A stretch of 64,000 nucleotides of DNA from contig JAJFLA010000032.1 in the NCBI GenBank assembly GCA_021772935.1, forward strand, positions 124,001-188,000, given 5' to 3'. Made by a program: the position numbers and the translations under genes. Under the pieces are notes generated by a model that had not been told where the DNA came from, did no database searches, and saw nothing but the letters and a program-made list of their open reading frames with translations. The stretch comes from Gammaproteobacteria bacterium. GTDB lineage: Bacteria; Pseudomonadota; Gammaproteobacteria; Xanthomonadales; SZUA-36. Positions 1-8,290 of this stretch are shown piece after piece (within the stretch, counting starts at the first letter, position 1; each line of letters begins with the position of its first letter).

Positions 1-2
1 AT

Positions 3-572
3 GATGATCGCAATGCCACCAGCCTTGCGTTACAGGTACGAATCGTTGAGGAAGGTACTGAATCGAACGTGCTGATGTTCGGCGATCACGCTTATCCAGT
101 GTTGCGAAAAATCTTTGATCATAGTGAAGCGGCTGATCTCGCGTGGGGCGCGTTCTTGACTGCCCATCATTGCTCAAAGTCCGCTATGTACTGGGCGGAT
201 ACCGCAAACGATGAAGAAACACTTCGACAAGATATTTTAGATGATCTCAGTGTGAACGGGGTCGAACCTGGCTACTGTGTTTCGAGTTGTGAGCCCATTC
301 CGGGCAGCAATAAGAAAGGAGAAAATCCTCCGCACGCAAAAGCGAAACGACGCTATGAAGAGATTGTTGACAAAGGCCGTTTTCTGGTTACCCAGGAACA
401 TCCAGACGAAGGCAAGCCCGAACCCATTACGTTCGAAGCAACTGCCGACGGGTTGACGTTCACGGGCTCAACGTCCGCGTCAATGCCAAAGAGTAAGGCG
501 AAAGTGGCAGCTGCTGCAGTTATTGCTCCGCCAGCTGCACCGCGGGAGCCTCAGCGGTACGGAAGACCGTAA
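3..572 (+). CDS. Metallo-beta-lactamase-fold hydrolase, C-terminal part (5' end outside window)
   Basis: The reading frame is open from base 3, so the gene starts left of the window. What remains reads like the C-terminal half of a ComEC/Rec2-type metallo-beta-lactamase fold: a beta strand, the metal-ligand-like motif MFGDHAY at about 69-89, then the LTAHHCSKS motif where the family usually has a HHGS-type ligand. The last 35 or so residues are low in complexity and rich in Ala, Pro, Lys and Arg, ending QRYGRP; this looks like a disordered tail. The next gene begins 4 bases after the stop, so the two are co-transcribed and probably translationally coupled. Comparative genomics has placed metallo-beta-lactamase genes beside bacterial E1/E2/JAB genes. 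The substrate is unknown. The N-terminal HxHxDH motif cannot be checked here. Confidence 0.7.
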   Translation, partial: DDRNATSLALQVRIVEEGTESNVLMFGDHAYPVLRKIFDHSEAADLAWGAFLTAHHCSKSAMYWADTANDEETLRQDILDDLSVNGVEPGYCVSSCEPIPGSNKKGENPPHAKAKRRYEEIVDKGRFLVTQEHPDEGKPEPITFEATADGLTFTGSTSASMPKSKAKVAAAAVIAPPAAPREPQRYGRP

Positions 573-576
573 CGGT

Positions 577-2862
577 ATGGTTAGTTCCGAGCAGCTCACC
601 GACGCGCTAACGGATCTCAAGGCTCTCGAAGCTGATTCCGAATTCGGTATTGAGGTCGTGCGGATCTGCAAGCCGAAAAAGCAAAGTGAGCCACTGCTTG
701 TGGATGTGTCCATAGATTGCAGCAGTCTTGTGCACACTAGTAAAGGCCTCAAGTTGCGCTCTCGCGAGCGGTTCTGGTTATGCTTTTCGCCTGATTTCCC
801 TTTAGATCCGCCGACAGTTTTTGCGCCAGACAGACGCTTTGCTTTTCATGATCACGTTTACTGGATGGATGCACTCGGCGTTAATCTTTGCGTGTATTAC
901 AGTACTGAACAACAATGGCAACCGGCTCTTGGTGTCACGGGCTTTGTACACAGATTTATGCAATGGCTGGAAGATGCCGTGGGTGGGACTCTCGATCGCC
1001 AGGATCAACCATTCCACCCACCACAGGTTCTTGGTGATCTGGCGAAACAATTCTTTGTAGTACGTGCGGATTGTCCAGATTTCAATGCTGCATGGTTAGG
1101 CTATGCCGTGTTGGAACCAAAACTGGAAAATCGAATTGACCTTGTAGATTGGACACAAGATTGGAGTGTCCACAGGAATAGGACATTGGCACCGACAATA
1201 CTGGTTGATACACCTTTCGTCTCCGAATTTCCCAAGCATGTCAGTTCTCTTTTGATATTGCTGGAGCGCGTAGGCGTTGACACGGGAGCTCTAGCGAACC
1301 TTTTATTGGTGCATGCGCAACACTCGAAGGGGCGTCCACCTATGTTTTTGGTGCTCGGGGTGGCAATGCGTGGAACGATTGGCCAGCAAGCCAACCAACA
1401 TCTGGTAGTTTGGCGGATTGGCGATCGTGACGCGAACGATTTACGAAACTTGGTACGACGGCGTAAAAAGTATTCGGAGAAAAGTGCCAAGGCGACATTC
1501 AATCGGGGCACGACATTGATTGAGCAATGGAAAGAATCTCCGCGCCGGTTGACCTTTTGTACAGTTTATGAAGACCGCCCTGAAATTGTCACGCGTCGGG
1601 ATAACAAGTCCAAGGTAGCCTGGTTCAATGGTAAAACAGTCACGCTATGGGGTGTCGGTGCGTTGGGCTCTCCGATTGCAGAGCACTTGGTGCGCGCTGG
1701 GCTGACTGAGCTACGACTCGTTGATTCGCAAAGGGTAACACCCGGGCTTTTAGTTCGACAAAATTATCGTGACACCGATATTGGTAAATCCAAAGTGGAA
1801 GCGCTGAAACAACATCTGATGGCCATAAATCCCAAGCTCAGAGTTGTTTCATTTCCAAATAATTTGTTGAGTGCAGGGGAATGGTTCGATCAGTCATTGG
1901 TTGATACAGATGCGCTGATTGATGCAACAGCATCACGGCGAGTGGCGATGGTGATTGACAGGTTGTTGCGTGACAAAGGGCCACTTCGGCACCCGGTTGT
2001 CACCGTGGCCAACGATTTACATGCGGAAATGGGGATATTCACCGTAACACCTGCAGACAACTCTCTCGGACCGACTGACTTACTGCATCGTGCATTCCTT
2101 GCTCTGAACAACGCGGAAGCGAACGATTACTTGGACGCGTTCTGGCCAATTGCAGATGAAAGTATTTGGTTTGAGCCTGAACCGGGTTGTTCGTCACCTA
2201 CCTTCCGAGGCAGCAATGCCGATGCGGGCGCCTTGGCCGGTAGTATGCTAGCGCACGTTGGTCAAGAACTGAGCACAACATCCTCCTCGCTCGTCATATG
2301 TGGAAGGACAACAGCCATCGATGATGTGCCAGGATACCGGTTTGAATTCGCCACGGGTAGCCAACATACGTGCCCTGATACCGGCTATCAGGTGCGTTTC
2401 TTCCCCGAGGCAGAGGCATCCATGTTGGATATCATTGGGGCCGAGCAGCAAGGTGGGCAAGATCCACGGGAGACCGGCGGCGTGTTGTATGGTTATAAAG
2501 ACGATTTTCTGCGTGTGATGTGGGTGGTGGCCGCCTCACCACCACCGCTGGATAGTCGTCGTGCTCAGTACGAGTTCGTTTGTGGTGTAGAAGGCGTCGC
2601 AGAAGAAACTGCTGACTGGCAACAACGTTCGTCGAAATTGGTGGGTTTTCTCGGAACCTGGCATAGCCACCCTGTCAGTTCGGCAGTACCGAGCGTTGTC
2701 GACCTTGGCGCCATGGAACACCTATTGCGACAATCGGGTTCACCTCGACATCGACTGTTGTTGGTTGTCGTTGGCCACAGCGCATCGAAACCGTTAGTGG
2801 GTAGCTATGTGTTCGGCGGACAAAGCGAGGATTCGATTACACATAATGGGAATCCTCTATAA
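577..2862 (+). CDS. E2-E1-JAB triple-domain fusion, bacterial ubiquitin-like conjugation/deconjugation protein
   Basis: A 761-residue protein with three ubiquitin-pathway domains in one chain. Residues about 20-150 are an E2-like fold with candidate catalytic Cys105 in GVNLCVYYS, followed by a Trp/Pro-rich helix. Residues about 340-570 are a ThiF/E1 adenylation domain: GVGALGS loop at 359-365, then RQNYRDTDIGKSK, and a candidate E1 cysteine at 538 in PGCSSPTFRG. Residues about 600-750 are a JAB/JAMM protease: Glu632, then His696-Ser-His698 and Asp709, matching E...HxHx10D. Type II CBASS uses a Cap2 (E2-E1) and a separate Cap3 (JAB); here all are joined, and no CD-NTase is visible. A TTG start at 523 would overlap the upstream gene by 50 bases; the ATG at 577 with GGAAG upstream is preferred. 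All catalytic residues appear intact. Confidence 0.85.
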   Translation: MVSSEQLTDALTDLKALEADSEFGIEVVRICKPKKQSEPLLVDVSIDCSSLVHTSKGLKLRSRERFWLCFSPDFPLDPPTVFAPDRRFAFHDHVYWMDALGVNLCVYYSTEQQWQPALGVTGFVHRFMQWLEDAVGGTLDRQDQPFHPPQVLGDLAKQFFVVRADCPDFNAAWLGYAVLEPKLENRIDLVDWTQDWSVHRNRTLAPTILVDTPFVSEFPKHVSSLLILLERVGVDTGALANLLLVHAQHSKGRPPMFLVLGVAMRGTIGQQANQHLVVWRIGDRDANDLRNLVRRRKKYSEKSAKATFNRGTTLIEQWKESPRRLTFCTVYEDRPEIVTRRDNKSKVAWFNGKTVTLWGVGALGSPIAEHLVRAGLTELRLVDSQRVTPGLLVRQNYRDTDIGKSKVEALKQHLMAINPKLRVVSFPNNLLSAGEWFDQSLVDTDALIDATASRRVAMVIDRLLRDKGPLRHPVVTVANDLHAEMGIFTVTPADNSLGPTDLLHRAFLALNNAEANDYLDAFWPIADESIWFEPEPGCSSPTFRGSNADAGALAGSMLAHVGQELSTTSSSLVICGRTTAIDDVPGYRFEFATGSQHTCPDTGYQVRFFPEAEASMLDIIGAEQQGGQDPRETGGVLYGYKDDFLRVMWVVAASPPPLDSRRAQYEFVCGVEGVAEETADWQQRSSKLVGFLGTWHSHPVSSAVPSVVDLGAMEHLLRQSGSPRHRLLLVVVGHSASKPLVGSYVFGGQSEDSITHNGNPL

Positions 2863-2875
2863 CGGAGTCAATACT

Positions 2876-3562
2876 ATGAAGTTTGATGAGTACACGTTAC
2901 ATGCACGAATTTATCCGGGGCTCATTTGCGCAATCCCTGCCATTCTTTTGGTTGCTACGTTTGAGAACGAAGCGTTAACACAACTCATCCACGAAGTTGC
3001 AGGCATCGAGATTGCAGGTAAGGCATCGGTCGGTGTTGCTTTGTTCTTTCTTCTGATGCAATTATCTCGATGGATCGGCAAGGACCTGTTCGAGCGCAAA
3101 CTATTCGCTGAGGAGCTAAATTTCCCAACTACCGATTTCTTGTTGGCTTCCAACACAAAGCTATCGACCCCGTTCAAAGCTACACTCGCAGACAAAGTAT
3201 CCACTGATTTTGGTCTCGCTCTACCGAGCGCGGCTGATGAGCAAGGCGACGAGACAGATGCACGAAGACGAATCAAAGATATCATCGCGAGGATTCGTTC
3301 AGTGGCTGGTCAAGCTCCTTTGGTTTTGCAGCATAATTGGGAGTATGGATTTGCCCGCAATCTTGTCGGTGGCAGTACCATCGCGGTGTTATTGTCCATA
3401 ATTGGCGCTATTGTGCACTTTGACAGCGCTCTTGGTTATATTTTTGGGTCCTGCTCGATAGTTTTTGCCGCGATTCTCTTGATGAGCCCGACACTCATGC
3501 GGCGATACGCAGGGCATTACGCACAGCAGCTGCTATATGCATTCGCCGGTGATCCCCGGTGA
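2876..3562 (+). CDS. Multi-pass membrane protein of the ubiquitin-like cassette, possible effector
   Basis: A 228-residue protein I do not recognise by family. It has a hydrophobic segment at about 11-29 (GLICAIPAILLVATF), a second at about 46-65, a soluble middle of about 90 residues with charged stretches, then a hydrophobic hairpin at about 160-205 (STIAVLLSIIGAIVHF and YIFGSCSIVFAAILLM). The start is the ATG at 2876, with GGAG 9 bases upstream directly behind the stop of the E2-E1-JAB gene; an upstream in-frame start at 2807 would overlap that gene by 56 bases. Its place as last gene of the cassette suggests a membrane-acting effector or membrane anchor, as membrane effectors often accompany CBASS-like and other defence operons. 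That role is inference; nothing in the sequence shows pore or enzyme activity. Confidence 0.7.
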   Translation: MKFDEYTLHARIYPGLICAIPAILLVATFENEALTQLIHEVAGIEIAGKASVGVALFFLLMQLSRWIGKDLFERKLFAEELNFPTTDFLLASNTKLSTPFKATLADKVSTDFGLALPSAADEQGDETDARRRIKDIIARIRSVAGQAPLVLQHNWEYGFARNLVGGSTIAVLLSIIGAIVHFDSALGYIFGSCSIVFAAILLMSPTLMRRYAGHYAQQLLYAFAGDPR

Positions 3563-3686
3563 CAAACGCTTACTTTGTCAATGTTGGCCAACGCAACATG
3601 CATGGCCGTAGTCGTATTTTCTGACGGTTTCGTCATCGTCTATGACAGTATTAACAAATTAATTGCCGATATTGGTTAATCGTCAG

Positions 3687-4134
3687 ATGAATAAATCAAA
3701 TATATTCAAGCGTTACCGTTTCTCATCTGAAATTATCCAATATGCTTTATGGCCTTATAATCGGTTCAGTCTCAGTCACTGGGATATTGAAGATTTGCTT
3801 GCGCAGCGGGGAATATTTGTCACCTATGAATTTATCCGATTGTGGTGCAACAAATTTTGATCAAAATATGCCGCTAGATTGCGGAGAAGGCACCAAGGCT
3901 ATGGCGACAACTTTTTCATCGATGAGGTCTTAATAAAAAATAGATGGTAAGCAGCATTTTCTTTGGCGTGCAGTAGATCAGGATGGTGAATTCGTTGACC
4001 TGTTTCTTCAGAAGAGGCGTAATGGTAAGGCAGAAAAACGGTTTTTCAGACGAGTACTCAAGAAGCACAAAGGTGGGCCAAGGAAGATAGTGACGGATAA
4101 ATTGCGAAGCTATGGGGTGGTTCATCGAGAGTTA
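3687..4134 (+). pseudogene. IS6-family transposase remnant (nonsense, frameshift and 3' truncation)
   Basis: The first 57 codons give a clear IS6-family N-terminus: FKRYRFSSEIIQYALW, LSHWDIEDLLAQRG and IRLWCNKF. A TGA at 3858 then interrupts the frame, which continues with typical IS6 residues (RRRHQGYGDNFFIDEV) to about 3935. The frame shifts at an A-rich run there, and resumes one base off as IDGKQHFLWRAVDQDGE and RKIVTDKLRSYG, up to HRELI at about 4134. The last quarter of the usual transposase, with its final catalytic glutamate region, is missing. No convincing terminal inverted repeats were found. The element is dead and marks the downstream edge of the ubiquitin-like cassette as mobile-DNA-rich. 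Confidence 0.85.
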
Positions 4135-4136
4135 AT

Positions 4137-4301
4137 TTGTCAGTACCACCAGGGACGCAAAACCACGCCTACGAGGCCCCGGGTAACTTTACCCTCAAAT
4201 CAAATTTTACCGGTTTGTACAGTTACGACGGCAACCCAAAGACCTATTGTGCCTGGACCGTTGCAGCTGGGACCAATGCATATGAATGGGTGGGTTTATG
4301 A
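4137..4301 (+). other. Orphan coding-like fragment behind the IS6 remnant
   Basis: One frame directly after the truncated transposase reads smoothly for about 54 codons, including SVPPGTQNHAYEAPGNF, GLYSYDGNPKTYCAWTV and NAYEWVGL before a TGA at 4299. Amino-acid use looks like a real secreted or surface protein rather than random translation, but there is no start codon or ribosome site of its own. It may be the 3' end of a gene cut by the insertion and decay of the IS6 element. I do not recognise the family. The rest of 4302-4353 shows nothing. Confidence 0.3.
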
Positions 4302-4353
4302 CTACAATGCACTAAGACCTGAGTTTTATGTACTTTATGTAATTGACTGCCAC

Positions 4354-4716
4354 TTAATTCGAATAAGAAACACCCAGCATTTTCTTCCGAACAACACGTA
4401 TGGCTTTCACGCTTATTACGATCAGGCTCGCGATGTTATTCACGGGTGCCAATAACCAGGCCAGCCAGCTATCACCCATATCTACTAATGTAATCGTGAG
4501 AGCCTGGGTGATGAGGAATGCGAATTCCTGCAGGGGTAGGGTAAAGAACCATGCACAGGTCACTAATATCAAGGTAATAAAGGCAGCAATTGCAACCACC
4601 TGATATTTCCAGCGGCCAGTTTGAGCCACTACCCGGGCGGTAAATTCTTTGCCGCCCAGATCATGTGTAACTTCAGCGAACAGGGTTTGCAGAAATTGAT
4701 CCCGATCGTCAGCCAT
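4354..4716 (-). CDS. Small membrane protein coupled to ECF sigma factor
   Basis: A 120-residue protein with a charged N-terminus (MADDRDQFLQTLFAEVTHD), a strong transmembrane segment at about 41-61 (VVAIAAFITLILVTCAWFF), a second hydrophobic stretch at about 66-100, and a basic C-terminus. Its ATG overlaps the TAA stop of the sigma-factor gene (TAATG), so it is translated with it. A membrane protein that directly follows an ECF sigma gene is most simply a candidate anti-sigma factor or its accessory, but no classical zinc-binding anti-sigma motif (HxxxCxxC) is present. Function therefore remains open. Confidence 0.6.
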   Translation of the reverse strand: MADDRDQFLQTLFAEVTHDLGGKEFTARVVAQTGRWKYQVVAIAAFITLILVTCAWFFTLPLQEFAFLITQALTITLVDMGDSWLAWLLAPVNNIASLIVISVKAIRVVRKKMLGVSYSN

Positions 4717-5282
4717 TATGATTTCTCCATGTCAGGTTGCTTACCGTATGCAGACAACAGTTGCTGTAATCGCTGTGTGCCACGACGGATATGAGACTTC
4801 ACGGTGCCTAAAGGCAGCTTCGTAAGTTCTGCTATTTCCACGTGAGTCATACCGTCGTGATAGGAAAGCACAACACACAATCGTACTGACGTTGGTAATG
4901 TTGCCAGGGCGCTATCCAGATCCAGGCCGACGCCACTCAAATCACATTGCGCCTGTTCGAGTTCGGTAAGCTCACTGGCATTGTGCAGCGCGTCATTTTT
5001 ACGCTGGTGCTGGAGCCAGGTGTTGATTGCCAGCCGTTTTAGCCAGGCACCGAATGCCTGGGGCTTTTTCAGACTACGGATGTTTAGCCATAGCTTCACA
5101 AATACCTGTTGTGCCAGATCGTCAGCTAAGGTTGTATCGTTGCAACAACGTCTCATCAGGTTACGTATCTGTGACTGTCGTCGTTGCACCAACTCAGCAA
5201 ATGCGCTGCGGTCGCCGGTGCGTGCCAGACTGACTATGAATGCCTCGGGGCATTCCGGGTAATAGTCATGCGGCTTTCGCAT
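4716..5282 (-). CDS. ECF-family RNA polymerase sigma factor
   Basis: A 188-residue protein with the two sigma domains of the ECF group. Region 2 spans about 25-95 (FAELVQRRQSQIRNLMRRC, then DDLAQQVFVKLW) and region 4 about 125-178, with a helix-turn-helix in MTHVEIAELTKLPLGTVKSH. There is no region 1 or 3, as expected for ECF sigmas. It lies in the middle of a three-gene minus-strand operon: a small membrane protein gene ends 5 bases upstream and another overlaps its stop codon. This arrangement suggests the flanking membrane proteins sense an envelope signal and control the sigma factor. Target promoters are unknown. Confidence 0.85.
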   Translation of the reverse strand: MRKPHDYYPECPEAFIVSLARTGDRSAFAELVQRRQSQIRNLMRRCCNDTTLADDLAQQVFVKLWLNIRSLKKPQAFGAWLKRLAINTWLQHQRKNDALHNASELTELEQAQCDLSGVGLDLDSALATLPTSVRLCVVLSYHDGMTHVEIAELTKLPLGTVKSHIRRGTQRLQQLLSAYGKQPDMEKS

Positions 5283-5287
5283 GATTA

Positions 5288-5722
5288 TTAGCCCCGCAGA
5301 TTATCGAGTGAGGAATCACTGTCCTCCCGGTACCATCGCCCGGCGATTTTTGATGCCACCCAAAACCCAACGCCGAGACAGGCGAGGAATGCTGCGACCC
5401 CAAGTAGAGGGGCTGATGTTTGAGGATATTGGTTACCCATAATTAATCCAAATATGGCCATACCAACAGCGATAGGCAATATCCATAGTGCGGCCACATT
5501 GAAATCCCGGTCAAGACGTTCCCGGCCGCTAGCGTTCAGTAATAGCAGTTTATCCATCACTTTTTCATCAATGGGTTGACCGCTTTCGGCGAGACGGCGC
5601 AGGGTTTCGTGTTTGGCCTCGCGTTTGCGTACGCCATCCCAGATACCCGCAACAGATACGGCTGCAATAAACCCCCAAAACGCCAAGGCTGCCAAGCCAG
5701 CACCTAATCCTAAATCTGCCAT
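5288..5722 (-). CDS. Small membrane protein, first gene of the ECF sigma operon
   Basis: A 144-residue protein with an N-terminal hydrophobic helix (about 7-27, AALAFWGFIAAVSVAGIW), a soluble charged segment (about 30-70, KREAKHETLRRLAESGQPID), and two more transmembrane helices (about 75-95 and 103-125). The layout, one helix plus a cytoplasmic stretch with LRRLAESGQPIDEKVMDKLL followed by a helical hairpin, resembles the DUF6249-type membrane proteins often found beside ECF sigma genes. GGAG lies 8 bases before the ATG. It probably takes part in sigma-factor control or is a main product of the regulon; neither can be shown here. Confidence 0.6.
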   Translation of the reverse strand: MADLGLGAGLAALAFWGFIAAVSVAGIWDGVRKREAKHETLRRLAESGQPIDEKVMDKLLLLNASGRERLDRDFNVAALWILPIAVGMAIFGLIMGNQYPQTSAPLLGVAAFLACLGVGFWVASKIAGRWYREDSDSSLDNLRG

Positions 5723-5957
5723 GTTTTACTCCTTTAATATGAGTTGCCCTTATACCTAAAGATACAATAGGGATCGGTTTGGATGCAGCTGGAAAAAATA
5801 AATTTGCTTTAGCCAGGTTACCTTTGCCGAAAGAAAATATGGGTTCTTGCCAATTCATTTTTATGTAAATTACGGTAACAGGAGATATCCAGCCAGCTTA
5901 TGAACACAGACTTTGATGCCTATAACTTTAAATTCTTAGGTTTTCTTAAAATTATTC

Positions 5958-5986
5958 TTATCTGAATTGCCGGAACTCATTATAAT
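5958..5986 (+). promoter_or_regulatory. Candidate sigma-70 promoter for the metallophosphoesterase gene
   Basis: A perfect TATAAT at 5981-5986 is preceded by TTATCT at 5958-5963 with a 17-base spacer. The -35 box matches the consensus at only three of six positions. It would give a leader of about 95 bases before the ATG at 6088. The rest of the 365-base gap between the divergent operons (5723-6087) is AT-rich, and I see no other clear element in it. Confidence 0.4.
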
Positions 5987-6087
5987 CCGCAGGTGCCTGC
6001 ATTTTTAACTCTCATTATGATTTTTTTCCGTCGCGGCGCTTGGGTGCTGACGATACTGTTAGGCGCTGAATTATCAAAGGTTTATGA

Positions 6088-6966
6088 ATGTTCCGGATAG
6101 CACATATTTCTGATCTTCACATCCCACCGTTACCACCTGTTCCCCTGAAGCAACTAGTAGGTAAGCGGCTTATTGGACAGTTTTCCTGGTTCCACAAGTG
6201 GAAATCCGAACACAGACAGGTCGTACTCGATGCCTTGCTTGCACATCTTCAGGAGATTAAACCTGATCATATATGCATAACGGGCGATATTACCTTCACC
6301 ACGCTCCCCGCCGAGGTCGACAAGGCCGCAGACTGGTTTTCCAGACTGGGTGAGGCACAGCGGATCAGTCTTATTCCGGGTAATCACGATGCTTATGTTG
6401 CGGGCGCGTTGGATTATGCAGAGCAGAAATGGTCTCGTTGGATGCGCGACGATGAGGGTCAGACTGGTTTCCCATATTTACATCGACGTGGTCCGGTGGA
6501 TATCATCGGGTTGTCGAGTGCGGTAGCAACACCACCTGGTATATCGCTAGGTCGTATTGGTCAACCGCAACTGGAAAAGACTGAGACACTACTCAACAGG
6601 CTCAGCGCAGATTCCCGCCCCAGCCTGCTGCTGGTTCACCACGCACCACAAGATGGTGCAGCGAAACCACGCAGGGCGTTGGCTGATCGAAAAGAATTGC
6701 AAGCGGTACTCAAGCGCACACCGGTAGACCTTGTGCTGCATGGGCATTTACACTACCCCGTCCAGGCTGAGCTCGAAGGCCCTGATGACACGATTCCAGT
6801 GCTGGGTGCCGCTTCGGCCTCAGCCATCGGAGGTCGTAAGTCGGTCGCGCATTACCACTTGCTTGAGGTTGAAACTCAAGGCGGGCAAACCCAAATTACA
6901 GTCCAGCATTATCACTTTGATCCAATAGCTGGCATTTTTTCTCTTACGCGGACCCAAACACTATGA
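6088..6966 (+). CDS. Calcineurin-like metallophosphoesterase
   Basis: A 292-residue protein with the full metallophosphoesterase signature: DLH at residues 9-11, the TGD motif in CITGDITF, GNHD in SLIPGNHDAY, the histidine pair in LLVHHAPQD, and GHLH in LVLHGHLHYP. These bind a two-metal centre. The layout resembles CpdA/class III phosphodiesterases. The real substrate (cyclic nucleotide, phospholipid head group or lipid-A intermediate) cannot be read from motifs. It overlaps the next gene by 4 bases (ATGA), so the two are co-translated, and it opens the plus-strand polysaccharide-like group. No signal peptide is present, so it is cytoplasmic. Confidence 0.85.
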   Translation: MFRIAHISDLHIPPLPPVPLKQLVGKRLIGQFSWFHKWKSEHRQVVLDALLAHLQEIKPDHICITGDITFTTLPAEVDKAADWFSRLGEAQRISLIPGNHDAYVAGALDYAEQKWSRWMRDDEGQTGFPYLHRRGPVDIIGLSSAVATPPGISLGRIGQPQLEKTETLLNRLSADSRPSLLLVHHAPQDGAAKPRRALADRKELQAVLKRTPVDLVLHGHLHYPVQAELEGPDDTIPVLGAASASAIGGRKSVAHYHLLEVETQGGQTQITVQHYHFDPIAGIFSLTRTQTL

Positions 6967-8138
6967 CCCGTATTGGCTTTTTGTTAAACCACGACGCTGC
7001 ACACCAGGTGAATCACTGCATCCCGACGGCCTATGAAATTGCACGCCGCAACCCTGATGTTTCGGTTGTTATCATCAGCACCACCGAGGAAGAAACTGAA
7101 GCTGTTGCCGGGATTGCTGCAGATTATCCCGACGCGACTTGCGAAATCATTGTGGCAAAACCACCTGGCTATGCCAGTCTGTTCGACAAACTGACCGGTC
7201 ATGCTTTGTTGGCCAAACGGTTCGGTGTTTTATGGAGTTACCGGGCCCTGTTCGGTTCATTCGATGCGCTGGTGGCCCCGGATAAAACCAGTCTCTTGCT
7301 CAAGCGTTGGTTAGGCGCCGACTGCCCATTGATGATCAATACTTTTCATGGTGCTGGCGATCGCGCAGGTGGCTACCAGGGTGTCAAGGGCTTCGATTTT
7401 CACCTGTTGCCGGGTCGAAAGTACAAAGAGCGCATGCTAAGCGAAGGCATGGTCGATTCTGATCGTTACGCCGTCGCAGGCTATGTAAAGTTCGATTGTA
7501 TCCGTAATACACCTCGGCCAAAGTTGTTCGACAATGACAACCCAACGGCGCTCTATGCTCCTCATTTCAACTCCAAGCTGTCATCGTGGTACGGCTGGGG
7601 CGAGGCTATTCTGGACTATTTTGTGCAGCACCCGGAATACAATCTTATTTTTGCACCACACGTGCTCCTGTATCAGCGTGGCTGGCACATTTCTACAGAA
7701 GGTGGTCTGCCACGACGCACACCGCCCATCCCTGATTTTGCCCGCAATGCACCCAATATCCTGGTTGACCCCGGCAGCATTGCCTCGATCGACATGACCT
7801 ATACACGTGCAGCTGATATCTATCTCGGTGATGTCAGTAGCCTGGTTTATGAGTTTCTGATTGAGCCGAGGCCTTGCCTGTTCTTTAATCGCAGTCAGGC
7901 CGAATGGCGGGACAATGAAAACTATGCCTTCTGGTCGACAGGGGAAGTTCTGGATTCAGTCAGTGATTTACCCGCTGCCTTGGCCAGAACTCAAACAGAC
8001 CCAACGCACTACCGTGCAGAACAGGAACGTGCCTTCGGTGAAGCATTTGATCTCAATGACACGCCTTCATCAGTTCGGGCGGCCGATGCGATCACCGGTT
8101 TTCTTAGCCGGCAAGGACGCCTGCAAACATCTACTTAA
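6963..8138 (+). CDS. CDP-glycerol glycerophosphotransferase-like GT-B transferase
   Basis: A 391-residue soluble protein. The C-terminal half has the pattern seen in the TagF/CDP-glycerol transferase fold: LYAPHFNSK at about 198, a LIFAPHVLLY strand, and DIYLGDVSSLVYEFLIEPRPCLFFN at about 288-313, where D-x-SS-x-x-x-E contacts the nucleotide donor in this family. The N-terminal half is a Rossmann-like domain, with a FHGAGDRAGGYQG loop resembling the conserved HG near the acceptor site. It probably transfers a glycerol-phosphate or similar group to a surface glycan. It is translationally coupled to the metallophosphoesterase and followed by a terminator at about 8.23 kb, so the two form a short operon. 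Confidence 0.65.
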   Translation: MTRIGFLLNHDAAHQVNHCIPTAYEIARRNPDVSVVIISTTEEETEAVAGIAADYPDATCEIIVAKPPGYASLFDKLTGHALLAKRFGVLWSYRALFGSFDALVAPDKTSLLLKRWLGADCPLMINTFHGAGDRAGGYQGVKGFDFHLLPGRKYKERMLSEGMVDSDRYAVAGYVKFDCIRNTPRPKLFDNDNPTALYAPHFNSKLSSWYGWGEAILDYFVQHPEYNLIFAPHVLLYQRGWHISTEGGLPRRTPPIPDFARNAPNILVDPGSIASIDMTYTRAADIYLGDVSSLVYEFLIEPRPCLFFNRSQAEWRDNENYAFWSTGEVLDSVSDLPAALARTQTDPTHYRAEQERAFGEAFDLNDTPSSVRAADAITGFLSRQGRLQTST

Positions 8139-8228
8139 GCATCATCATTAAGGTGGAGCCGTCTCACCCTGGTTCAGTTGTTGGCTTAAGAGGTGTTCCT
8201 GAACCAGTGTTTAGGTACAGCGGCGTTA

Positions 8229-8253
8229 CGCGTGCTACCATGCGCGCTTTTTT
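8229..8253 (+). terminator. Rho-independent terminator candidate
   Basis: A GCGTGC / GCGCGC stem (six pairs, one of them G-U in RNA) with the loop TACCAT is followed by six Ts at 8248-8253. It would end the two-gene operon at 6.1-8.1 kb. A second, longer inverted repeat (CTGGTTCAG / CTGAACCAG, 8169-8207, 21-base loop) lies just before it. Confidence 0.6.
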
Positions 8254-8290
8254 ACAATAGCAAATTGCTACAAATGACAGGATTATTACG

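Noticed and set aside
523-576. TTG start giving a 779-residue E2-E1-JAB protein
   Set aside because: It would overlap the coding end of the MBL gene by 50 bases; the ATG at 577 has a better site and conserved E2 sequence begins after it.
6000-6087. Alternative ATG at 6083 ahead of the metallophosphoesterase
   Set aside because: It is out of frame with the DLH motif; the ATG at 6088 begins the conserved strand.
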